Shown here one piece after another: positions 1 to 5,104 of a stretch of DNA of 7,289 bases. The stretch covers positions 1-7,289 of the forward strand of contig CAZAGT010000269.1 in assembly GCA_964484515.1 (NCBI GenBank). The letters are read 5' to 3'. The DNA is from CAZAGT01 sp964484515. Lineage in GTDB: Bacteria > Desulfobacterota > DSM-4660 > Desulfatiglandales > HGW-15. The position numbers were made by a program, and so were the translations under genes. Below the pieces are notes generated by a model. It was given only the letters and a program-made list of their open reading frames with translations, had not been told where the DNA came from and did not search any database. Each line of letters begins with the position of its first letter. The stretch's first letter is position 1.

Positions 1-1004
1 CCGGGAGGCAAGGGAAACCCTTCCAGATTGTACGCATTTCCTTTGGCAGCGTATTTAAAGAGTTCCTTACGGTTAATGGCATAGTTAACAGCCTTTCTTA
101 ATCTAATATCTTTCCATTTGCTCCCCGTCTTGCGTTGATTGAATAAACCCCAAAAAGAAACAACATCTTTGCTCTTGACGACACGCGCAAAACCACTCCC
201 CGCGATCCTCAGCGTATCTACCGCTCTTATGCGGTTCACGATGTCTGCGGACCCTTCAGTCTCATAGCAGAGCCTCATCGCCTCCTTGCGGTCGCCTATG
301 AGTGTGTTATCAAATATCACCCGTTTGATCTTCGGAAATCTGCGATCCCAGTAGTTCTCGTTAGCTTCTAATACTACCTGCTCTGTCGCTCTGCCAAATG
401 GCACGCTTCCTTTAACTAGTTTGAACGGCCCAGTTGCCCACGGTCCTGGCACAGGAAGGTATGGCCAGTTCATTTCACCGAACGTGTGCTTTTTGAAAAA
501 GGCTGGAGCGAACTGTTGGAACTCCACGAATTTTGTGAAAACGATACCATCTGGCTCAGGAAGAATAAACCGAACAGTGAATTTATCTATTATCTGGAAA
601 ACTGTATTCTTAGGAAAATTGTTAAATTCATGATTTGTGGGGGACTCGAACGCTTTATACGCTTCCCAATTGACTTTCACCGTCTCAGCATTAAACTCTT
701 CCCCATTGTGAAAGGTTACCCCCAGCCTCAACTTAAATTCAATCGTCCTTTCATTAACCCATCTCCAGTCTTCAGCGAGACCCGGGACGAAATTATTTTC
801 TCTGTCGAGAATAATCAAACCCTCGCCATAATTTTTCATAATTGATTTTGACGGTATAAAGAAATCCACGATCTTGATGGTCCCTCGAGGTTTCGTTCGT
901 ATGGCCCAATCCTGGGTGAAGCCAGGCAATGGCAACAGAATGAAATAGAAACATAACTGGATTGTCACCGCGATAGATAGGCAGAAGATACGAGTCCGGT
1001 GCAT
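1..1004 (-). CDS. ABC transporter substrate-binding protein, SBP_bac_5 (oligopeptide/nickel) family, 3' end cut by window edge
   Basis: This gene encodes an extracytoplasmic solute-binding protein that would deliver peptides, nickel or similar solutes to an ABC permease. I translated 334 residues from the ATG at 1004 to the left edge without a stop. Residues 1-34 form a signal peptide with Arg3/Arg5 and a long hydrophobic core; there is no lipobox. Family hallmarks appear in order: a GVTFHNGEEFNAETVKVNWE block near residues 95-114, PGPWATGPFKLV near 186-197, EANENYWDRRFPKIKRVIF near 213-231 and DIRLRKAVNYAINRKEL near 299-315. Family members usually run to about 500-550 residues, so roughly a third lies outside the window. 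The start is fixed by GGAGGT at 1012..1017, seven bases upstream. The gene is AT-rich and looks chromosomal, unlike the GC-rich phage genes to its right; permease and ATPase genes would be expected beyond the left edge. The family call is secure, but the substrate cannot be told. Confidence 0.92.
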   Translation of the reverse strand, partial: MHRTRIFCLSIAVTIQLCFYFILLPLPGFTQDWAIRTKPRGTIKIVDFFIPSKSIMKNYGEGLIILDRENNFVPGLAEDWRWVNERTIEFKLRLGVTFHNGEEFNAETVKVNWEAYKAFESPTNHEFNNFPKNTVFQIIDKFTVRFILPEPDGIVFTKFVEFQQFAPAFFKKHTFGEMNWPYLPVPGPWATGPFKLVKGSVPFGRATEQVVLEANENYWDRRFPKIKRVIFDNTLIGDRKEAMRLCYETEGSADIVNRIRAVDTLRIAGSGFARVVKSKDVVSFWGLFNQRKTGSKWKDIRLRKAVNYAINRKELFKYAAKGNAYNLEGFPLPP

Positions 1005-1011
1005 TTTTTTG

Positions 1012-1017
1012 ACCTCC
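1012..1017 (-). promoter_or_regulatory. Ribosome binding site of the substrate-binding protein gene
   Basis: Reads GGAGGT on the minus strand, seven bases (C then six A) before the ATG at 1004. It decides this start against a longer reading that begins at 1062 in a different frame and runs into a stop at 793. Confidence 0.75.
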
Positions 1018-1177
1018 GCTAGCCGAGAAGTGCTTTTGAAATTTACAGGGGAAGCTGTGCACTCTTTCTCGACAAAAACTGGTTTCCTGTTGTTCGGGAG
1101 CCCAATTGTTCTCAGTCCAGAAGGAGTTACGGCAGAAGAACTAGTTCATTTAGGGAAATGACCGTTGGTGACAGGCC

Positions 1178-1204
1178 CCTGGCGGATAGTCATACTCCGT
1201 CAGG
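1178..1204. repeat. Short inverted repeat (hairpin, 9-bp arms, 9-base loop)
   Basis: Arms CCTGGCGGA (1178..1186) and TCCGTCAGG (1196..1204) are complementary except for one G-T pair, with loop TAGTCATAC. Neither strand has a T run after the stem, so it is not an obvious intrinsic terminator. It lies in the 5' region of the substrate-binding protein gene and could be an RNA hairpin in its leader or a protein-binding dyad; chance is possible. Confidence 0.4.
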
Positions 1205-1218
1205 AGCGGGGTAGAACG

Positions 1219-1254
1219 TATTTGAGGTTTTTCTCCATGAAATGCCCTCAAATA
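1219..1254. repeat. Perfect 9-bp inverted repeat, possible operator
   Basis: TATTTGAGG at 1219..1227 is exactly complementary to CCTCAAATA at 1246..1254, separated by 18 bases. It sits about 215 bases upstream of the substrate-binding protein start, in an AT-rich area fit for a promoter. The symmetry could be a regulator binding site or a weak hairpin. No U-tract follows on either strand, which argues against a terminator. Confidence 0.4.
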
Positions 1255-1472
1255 AAATTAATTTAGGTGGGTTAGGTCATACTTTTTAGGATTAAATAAA
1301 ATGGGGTGAAAGTCAAGGGAAATCTCGAAGTCTTTTCGTTGCTTTTGTATGTCAACTGTTCACAAATCGGCTGGCCGCCACGAGTGAACGTTAATGATAG
1401 CTATCCTTCAATTTCCAGGCTCATTCGAAAATCAAAGATCTCCATCCATGAAATTAACTCTGGACGAAATGG

Positions 1473-1501
1473 AGAATACGTTCGTTAACCCAAAAAGTCA
1501 A
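1473..1501 (-). promoter_or_regulatory. Possible sigma70-type promoter reading toward the transporter gene
   Basis: On the minus strand TTGACT (1496..1501, 5 of 6 consensus bases) is followed after 17 bases by TATTCT (1473..1478, 4 of 6). It would drive leftward transcription toward the substrate-binding protein gene some 470 bases away. In AT-rich DNA such matches arise often by chance, and another TTGACT lies near 1313..1318, so this is only a candidate. Confidence 0.2.
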
Positions 1502-1589
1502 TTACATTATATTTTCAAGGTGTTTGATCAATTCAACGCCGAAATAGGAGACCTGTAAAATCAAATCTCGACCTTCCTAAAGGCTAGTT

Positions 1590-1793
1590 TCAACTCTCGT
1601 TAAGTCTTCGCTCCAATTCCGCTGAGCGGGCTTCCTCCTTCTTAATCGCCTCATCGACTTCTTCAGGAGACATTCCTCTTACCCTCTTGACGTTCTCCAT
1701 GGCCTTCATGGCGAGCTTGAGACCTTTGATCGCCACCGTGGATAGGAGGTTAATCAAGCTCCATTGTGCCGCGGTCAGTCCTAATCCTACCAT
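1590..1793 (-). CDS. Small helical phage protein (67 aa), last gene of the late operon
   Basis: I do not recognise a named family. The N-terminal half (about residues 5-30) is moderately hydrophobic and amphipathic, with Lys24, Lys27 and Lys31 spaced along one face. The C-terminal half (about 40-67) is highly charged (SPEEVDEAIKKEEARSAELE) and likely forms a coiled-coil helix. It could sit at the inner membrane face, but a true membrane span is not convincing. The start is well supported by AGGAGG at 1803..1808, which lies inside the last codons of the lipoprotein gene; only one base separates that stop from this ATG, so the two are translationally linked. Its place after holin-like and lipoprotein genes suggests an accessory lysis or membrane role by context only. 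It ends in Asn-Glu-Ser then TGA, and no terminator hairpin follows. Confidence 0.75.
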   Translation of the reverse strand: MVGLGLTAAQWSLINLLSTVAIKGLKLAMKAMENVKRVRGMSPEEVDEAIKKEEARSAELERRLNES

Positions 1794-1794
1794 G

Positions 1795-2160
1795 TTATTT
1801 CTCCTCCTTTACGATAGGCTTGAGCTCTGGAAGGGTCTTGACCTCCCCCAGGGCGGCTAGAAATGTTTTCTCCGCGGCCACCGGATCGCCGTCCACCGCC
1901 TCAAGCGCGCCCTTCCAGGCCTTTAGGGCAGCCCCCACGGCTTTAAACTTGGGGTCAACCGTCGTTTTCCACTCCGCCCGGACCTCCGGGCTTTGTTGGG
2001 CCTTCAGATCCAGGTACTCGGTCAGAAGGTCGTTGTACTCCATCCTCGCCAGAAGGTAGTTCGACTTCGCGTCCTCCACCTGGTGCCCCACGCAGGCTCC
2101 CAGGCATAGGAGCAGCAGTACCGCCGGCAGCATACATTTGCTTCTGAAACGCATAACCAT
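1795..2160 (-). CDS. Phage-encoded lipoprotein (121 aa), o-spanin-like by context
   Basis: The N-terminus is a classic lipoprotein signal: Arg4, Arg6, Lys8, a Leu-rich core, then lipobox LGAC at residues 20-23, so Cys23 would be the lipidated first residue. Val at +2 is not the Asp inner-membrane retention signal, so sorting to the outer membrane is expected in a Gram-negative host. The mature part of about 99 residues is mostly helical (ARMEYNDLLTEYLDLKAQQ, then AEWKTTVDPKFKAVGAALKAW). The ATG at 2160 is chosen because GGGAGG lies nine bases upstream and the lipobox is then correctly placed; an in-frame ATG at 2193 would add 11 charged residues before the signal. The first 206 bases overlap the holin-like gene in another frame, which resembles nested Rz/Rz1 spanin genes. 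It is longer and less Pro-rich than typical Rz1, so the o-spanin role is inference; lipoprotein nature is well supported. Confidence 0.8.
   Translation of the reverse strand: MVMRFRSKCMLPAVLLLLCLGACVGHQVEDAKSNYLLARMEYNDLLTEYLDLKAQQSPEVRAEWKTTVDPKFKAVGAALKAWKGALEAVDGDPVAAEKTFLAALGEVKTLPELKPIVKEEK
1803..1808 (-). promoter_or_regulatory. Ribosome binding site nested in the lipoprotein gene end
   Basis: AGGAGG reads through the Lys-Glu-Glu codons near the end of the upstream lipoprotein gene, nine bases before the ATG at 1793. It supports this start and the coupling of the two genes. Confidence 0.7.
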
Positions 2161-2434
2161 TTGTTTTAGCCTCCCTCGCTTTTTCCAGGTCAATGACCTT
2201 GGATTTGGTTTCCTCCGAGACGAGCCGTCGTCTTTCTCGGAGCTTTTCTACGCCCTGGGCGGCCACAAAGCCGGCTATGGCGCCCACGACGCCGGTGACG
2301 ATCGTGGCAGGGTCCGTGACCTTGTCGGATCCGATTGCCTTGAGGGCGATCCATCCAAGGACCACGATTCCGACAACCTTCTCGTCAAGTATTAACTCCG
2401 CGATCTGAACCACGGTCGATTTCCCATCCGACAT
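1955..2434 (-). CDS. Two-TM holin-like membrane protein with Gly/Pro-rich overlapping tail
   Basis: Two hydrophobic segments, about residues 19-34 (KVVGIVVLGWIALKAI) and 43-60 (ATIVTGVVGAIAGFVAAQ), are joined by a short charged loop and followed by EKLRERRR. By the positive-inside rule both ends would be cytoplasmic, as in class II phage holins. A charged helix (about 63-95) follows. From about residue 92 to 159 the reading frame overlaps the lipoprotein gene and becomes Gly/Pro-rich and of low complexity, so this tail may be the by-product of coding constraint in the other frame, or the sign of a frameshift. AGGAGG at 2441..2446 sits six bases before the ATG and overlaps the TAG of the preceding gene. 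Holin activity is inferred from topology, size and operon position; no enzymatic domain is present. Confidence is high for a real gene and moderate for function. Confidence 0.7.
   Translation of the reverse strand: MSDGKSTVVQIAELILDEKVVGIVVLGWIALKAIGSDKVTDPATIVTGVVGAIAGFVAAQGVEKLRERRRLVSEETKSKVIDLEKAREAKTNGYAFQKQMYAAGGTAAPMPGSLRGAPGGGREVELPSGEDGVQRPSDRVPGSEGPTKPGGPGGVENDG
2170..2175 (-). promoter_or_regulatory. Ribosome binding site of the lipoprotein gene, embedded in the holin-like gene
   Basis: GGGAGG lies inside codons of the holin-like frame (Arg-Glu-Ala region, about residue 87-89) and nine bases ahead of the ATG at 2160. It is the main evidence that the lipoprotein starts within the upstream gene. 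Confidence 0.65.
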
Positions 2435-2444
2435 GGTTTTCCTC

Positions 2445-2609
2445 CTATGCTCGGCGGTCGTAGGCCCCCTGTAATTCTTCGATCAATTCCTCAAGCCGGG
2501 TCCGCGCCCGGCAACAATCAACTGAAGGACAATCCTCCTTCGTTTCCGGAAGATCGTCCCGAATTGCGTAGAGCCGGCCCAAAATGCTTGTAATGGTTAA
2601 CGCCGTCAT
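2445..2609 (-). CDS. Small Cys-containing protein (54 aa), unrecognised
   Basis: A short gene that simple length cut-offs would miss. I read 54 residues from ATG at 2609 to TAG at 2445. It starts MTALTITSILGRLYAIRDDL, carries a Cys-x4-Cys-Cys cluster (DCPSVDCC, Cys27, Cys32, Cys33) and ends in a charged helix (RTRLEELIEELQGAYDRRA). Its ATG shares one base with the TGA of the gene upstream (TGATG), which is a translational-coupling arrangement, and its TAG overlaps the AGGAGG of the next gene. It fills an otherwise unexplained 174-base hole in a compact operon. The Cys cluster could form a disulfide or bind metal, but there is no known fold to cite. No signal peptide or membrane span is present, so it is probably cytoplasmic. 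Confidence 0.65.
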   Translation of the reverse strand: MTALTITSILGRLYAIRDDLPETKEDCPSVDCCRARTRLEELIEELQGAYDRRA

Positions 2610-3088
2610 CACCCATTGCTGCCCTTTCGATTGTTATTCTTGAGCTCATTCAACAGCCGGTCGTTGATCTGATCCTGGCGCGCCCATCGCTTGTCTCTGC
2701 GCGTCTTTAGGTCCTCGATTTTCCTGCAAGCATGATCCAGGCGCGTGTTGAAATTTGCCATTTTCGCGTCGGCCGCGTCCCTTCCGGCGGTCAGTTGTGT
2801 AGCTACCAGGTTCGAGCAGGCGCCTTGCCGTTCATGACAAATTCGATTGAAGGTCTCGACCATCCCATCCCTGCGGATATCCCATGAATCCTTGTATTCC
2901 TGGACCTTATGATCGACTTGCTCGATCTTCTGATTTTGTTGGTCTATCGAATTCGCGATGTTGTCGGTAATGGTCGTTTGCCGCCTCAATATCCACAGGA
3001 CGAGCACGATGATCAGCGCCATCAGACCGGTGTCGGCCCACGCTCCGATCACACTCCCACCCTGGTTTTGATTGTCTCCTTCCGCCAT
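2609..3088 (-). CDS. Single-TM, coiled-coil phage membrane protein (159 aa)
   Basis: A Gly/Asn-rich N-terminus without basic residues precedes one transmembrane helix at about residues 20-34 (TGLMALIIVLVLWIL), then Arg35-Arg36 and a long helical, highly charged region to the end. Gln/Glu/Lys-rich segments at about 45-68 and 105-150 look like coiled coils; Cys84, Cys91 and Cys121 lie between and within them. The layout recalls an i-spanin (Rz), with an N-terminal anchor and helical body. However, the Arg pair directly after the helix and the acidic N-terminus predict a cytoplasmic C-terminal part, the opposite of an i-spanin. It may instead be a holin- or antiholin-associated protein, or an inner-membrane structural factor. 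The start is fixed by GGAGG at 3096..3100, seven bases upstream. It ends in tandem TGA TGA codons and overlaps the next ATG by one base. Confidence 0.7.
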   Translation of the reverse strand: MAEGDNQNQGGSVIGAWADTGLMALIIVLVLWILRRQTTITDNIANSIDQQNQKIEQVDHKVQEYKDSWDIRRDGMVETFNRICHERQGACSNLVATQLTAGRDAADAKMANFNTRLDHACRKIEDLKTRRDKRWARQDQINDRLLNELKNNNRKGSNG

Positions 3089-3106
3089 TTCCCAACCTCC
3101 GCGTTT

Positions 3107-3439
3107 TCATGACAGTTTGCGCCGGCACCCCATCAGGACGAAGCTGAGGGTCGAGGCTGCATTCGACACGATCCGAATATCGCGCCCCGGACCGGCCACA
3201 ATGGCCACTCGCAAAGGCTCGTTTGCGGGAATGGATCTGTCGAATTCAATCCAATTTCGAGACTCTGCGGCGCCGGCCTTTGCCGCGATCCCCACCTTGA
3301 ACGTGCGCGCGGATCCAGTCTGGTTGCAGACTACCAGGGTCGCGATGATTTGCTCCCCCTCCTGGATCTCATAGAGCGAAGCTTCGTTGGTATCGGCCGG
3401 AAACGCCGAAGCGATCACGTCATAGTCTTCTGAGGCCAT
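3107..3439 (-). CDS. Small beta-sandwich phage structural-type protein (110 aa)
   Basis: The pattern matches a recurrent small phage protein type: a short N-terminus, then YEIQEGEQIIATLVVCNQTG (residues 23-42), TFKVGIAAKAG (46-56), a NWIEFDRSIPANEPL block (62-76) and strand-rich DIRIVSNAASTLSFVLMG (87-104). Alternating hydrophobic residues suggest a jelly-roll or Ig-like fold of the kind used in virion decoration, base-plate or fibre-attachment proteins. There is no signal peptide, which fits cytoplasmic virion assembly. It starts seven bases after the TAG of the preceding gene with a weak AGGTGA-like site, and is followed after 18 bases by the membrane protein gene. I recognise the sequence type but know of no assigned function. 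Confidence 0.75.
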   Translation of the reverse strand: MASEDYDVIASAFPADTNEASLYEIQEGEQIIATLVVCNQTGSARTFKVGIAAKAGAAESRNWIEFDRSIPANEPLRVAIVAGPGRDIRIVSNAASTLSFVLMGCRRKLS

Positions 3440-3446
3440 GGATCAC

Positions 3447-3684
3447 CTATCCGAAAAGGGTGTTGAAATACTGCCACACCCGGAGATTCGATTTCACAGC
3501 GTCCAGGGCGGTCCCGGTCGTCATGTCCCGGACAGAGGCGAAGCGTTCCAATTCGTTTTGATTCGCCCGGCGGTTTTCGCGAACCTCGATGATCTGTTTC
3601 ACGNNNNNNNNNNATATCCAGGACTTCGGCCAGGTTATCCGGCCGCACATCGGGGATCGTGGGGATCTCGGTCTGGTAGCTCAT
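3447..3684 (-). CDS. Small phage protein next to fibre gene (75 aa if the N gap has zero length)
   Basis: The gene begins at ATG 3684, which overlaps the TGA of the fibre gene by four bases (ATGA), giving translational coupling. The first 23 residues (MSYQTEIPTIPDVRPDNLAE, then VLD) run into a 10-N block; the reading resumes in another frame with VKQIIEVRENRRANQNELER and ends LRVWQYFNTLFG at TAG 3447. The known bases number 228, exactly 76 codons, and joining the edges makes GAT-ATC-GTG (Asp-Ile-Val) with no break, so the frame conflict is an artefact of the gap. The joined protein, with LAEVLDIVKQIIEVREN in the middle, resembles small proteins found beside fibre genes in many phages, where a short acidic/Pro N-terminus is followed by a helix. 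Function is unknown; a virion-associated or fibre-assembly role is inference. Confidence 0.75.
3604..3613. other. Assembly gap (10 N)
   Basis: Ten undetermined bases inside the small gene at 3447..3684. Exactly ten is a usual scaffold placeholder, not a measured length. Coding frame on both sides requires a true length divisible by three, and zero fits best. Confidence 0.95.
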
Positions 3685-5090
3685 GGCAGCCACCCCAGTT
3701 GATTGATCTCGCCGTCGGTAAGAACCCTGTCGAAGATCATCAGGTCCCGCACCAGAAAGGGCGCTATTGAGATGGTTGTCGCGAACTCCATCTTTGTGCC
3801 GGTCGTATTGTACGTGGTGAAGTTTTGGGCTGTCCCCCAGGACACGCCCGCGCCGCTGTCATAGCCGATGTTGAACTTCGACTGCCCGCTATCCAGGTAG
3901 CCCCACTTCACCGCAATCTTGATCCACTCGTTCCGGCTCCAATCCGCATTGACGTAGGGAGCGCTCGCGGCGTTATCGAGGGTAGCTATGCGTCCGTTTC
4001 CGGCGCTCGAATGGTGCATCCTGATCAAGCTGCTGGACGAGCCGTTCCGCACCGAAAAGATCCCGTACGTCCAGGTGTCTTGCGGTATGGTGTCGTAATC
4101 GAAGAGCGGATTCCAAAAGAGGATCGCCGTGCCCTGGGCGCCGTCGCCGTCAAACACGCCGTTAGGCAACGTATATTCGGGCGTTGCCTGTTCCTCGGAG
4201 CGAAACGAAGTGACAGACGAAACGGGGATGTAGCTCGTCGGGTATCCAAAATTTTCAGCCTGATAGCCCCAGATGTAGAGACTGCTGCTCCCATCGCCGG
4301 CATACGTGCCGATGTTGTCCGCAGAGGCAAGTCCCATATAGATGTTCATGTCCGCTGCGCCGGACCCACACATGAACGTCATCCAAACCCGGTACCACCC
4401 GTTTCCAACAGGATCTATGCCGATTTCGCTGGCGCCGCTGTTCGTGCCGATCTCTCCCGTGGCCAGGTTGTAAAACCCCGCCGGGTATTGGGTGTCGTAG
4501 GTCCTGACAAGCAGCCGACACCAATTTCTTTCGTTGGCCTTTGCGAATACAGAAACACAGACCATCGAATTGACCGGCCAGGGCTTCCCAATGCCGAAGC
4601 TGCAGTGGTGCTGGTTGTTGTCGCTGTCCTCGTAGATCTGATCGGCGGTTACAGTCCCGTTAGGGGCCTGAATCGCATCCGCCGTCACACCGGCGTGAAA
4701 CGTGCCCCATAAGTGAAACTCTTCTGAGCGTTTGGCGTTATTCGTGCTCGTGGGTTCGAGAAGAAGACCGATCTTCCCATCCCATTTCTCGAAACGCGGG
4801 GTCTGCGTGGCTACCGACGTAAGCAGGCCGCTGCCAGGGTCGATACGGTAGGCGGATGACGCGCGCGCAAAGTCCGGGTAGCCGATAACGCCGGCGCGAG
4901 GAGCAAGGCCGTTATGGAAGTCGTGCGGATCCGCGAAGGGGATGTAAACGGTCAGGCCTGAGCGCTCGAACGTGCAGACCGGAGAACGGGTAGCGTCGAT
5001 GAAAAAGGTCTTATGATCGACCGCGGGCGCCCCCCAAACAGGAGCGGAGAGTGCGAAAAAGGCCACCAGCAGGCAAACTAAGCGTCTCAT
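3681..5090 (-). CDS. Phage fibre/spike protein: signal peptide, head-spike/carbohydrate-binding module and LamG-like C-terminus
   Basis: A 469-residue protein, probably an adsorption protein that binds surface glycans. Residues 1-20 are a signal peptide (Arg2-Arg3, hydrophobic core, APVWG before a likely cut). Residues 71-101 (YPDFARASSAYRIDPGSGLL onward) and 109-128 (LLEPTSTNNAKRSEEFHLW) match the motif that opens many phage spike/fibre modules. An APNGTVTADQIYED strand follows (about 142-155), then SVFAKANERNWCRL (180-193), NGWYRVWMTF (230-239) and the diagnostic YIWGYQAENFGYPTSYIPV (272-290). About 318-466 looks like a concanavalin/LamG beta-sandwich ending LMIFDRVLTDGEINQL. The start at 5090 follows the previous stop by 14 bases and has only a G-rich run as ribosome binding site. 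A Sec signal on such a protein is unusual, since virions assemble in the cytoplasm. The domain calls are secure by motif; the receptor is unknown. Confidence 0.85.
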   Translation of the reverse strand: MRRLVCLLVAFFALSAPVWGAPAVDHKTFFIDATRSPVCTFERSGLTVYIPFADPHDFHNGLAPRAGVIGYPDFARASSAYRIDPGSGLLTSVATQTPRFEKWDGKIGLLLEPTSTNNAKRSEEFHLWGTFHAGVTADAIQAPNGTVTADQIYEDSDNNQHHCSFGIGKPWPVNSMVCVSVFAKANERNWCRLLVRTYDTQYPAGFYNLATGEIGTNSGASEIGIDPVGNGWYRVWMTFMCGSGAADMNIYMGLASADNIGTYAGDGSSSLYIWGYQAENFGYPTSYIPVSSVTSFRSEEQATPEYTLPNGVFDGDGAQGTAILFWNPLFDYDTIPQDTWTYGIFSVRNGSSSSLIRMHHSSAGNGRIATLDNAASAPYVNADWSRNEWIKIAVKWGYLDSGQSKFNIGYDSGAGVSWGTAQNFTTYNTTGTKMEFATTISIAPFLVRDLMIFDRVLTDGEINQLGWLP

Positions 5091-5104
5091 CCGATCGTCC
5101 CCCC

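Larger units (their letters stand above)
1005..1589. other. Gene-free AT-rich stretch between host transporter gene and phage operon (probable prophage boundary)
   Basis: These 585 bases hold no convincing gene on either strand. Two overlapping short plus-strand readings (1306..1488 and 1394..1558) lack ribosome binding sites and recognisable products. No tRNA cloverleaf, CRISPR repeat or transposon terminus is visible. The stretch contains two short inverted repeats (1178..1204 and 1219..1254) and several AT-rich promoter-like stretches on the minus strand, as expected upstream of the transporter gene. Base composition is like the transporter gene on its left, and changes near 1590-1620 where the phage genes end. 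If the phage is integrated, its attachment site should lie here, probably between about 1500 and 1590, but the partner copy is outside the window. No T-tailed hairpin closing the phage operon could be found. Confidence 0.5.

Noticed and set aside
486..845. 119-residue plus-strand open frame
   Set aside because: Complement of the substrate-binding protein gene, whose family motifs are unmistakable on the minus strand.
793..1062. 89-residue minus-strand frame starting upstream of the transporter gene
   Set aside because: It is the same strand as the transporter but another frame, has no suitable ribosome binding site, and ends inside the transporter gene.
1306..1488. 60-residue plus-strand frame in the gene-free stretch
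   Set aside because: It starts at GTG without a ribosome binding site, no recognisable product, and is isolated from any operon.
1394..1558. 54-residue plus-strand frame ending in YIFKVFDQFNAEIGDL
   Set aside because: The C-terminal part reads like a protein, but there is no ribosome binding site before either ATG (1394 or 1448) and no family match I can name. It might be a gene remnant; support is insufficient.
1560..1590. Transcription terminator after the phage operon
   Set aside because: No GC-rich hairpin with a following T run could be made out on the minus strand downstream of the TGA at 1590.
2160..2193. Longer lipoprotein start at ATG 2193
   Set aside because: It would add 11 mostly basic residues before the signal peptide and ignores the GGGAGG placed correctly for ATG 2160.
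3684..3693. GTG start at 3693 for the small gene after the fibre gene
   Set aside because: ATG 3684 forms the usual ATGA stop-start overlap with the fibre gene and gives the expected N-terminus; the GTG only adds three residues.
3825..4712. 295-residue plus-strand open frame
   Set aside because: It lies wholly antisense to the fibre gene, which carries clear domain motifs. The product is Arg/Val/Pro-rich as expected of a complementary frame of GC-rich DNA, with no ribosome binding site.
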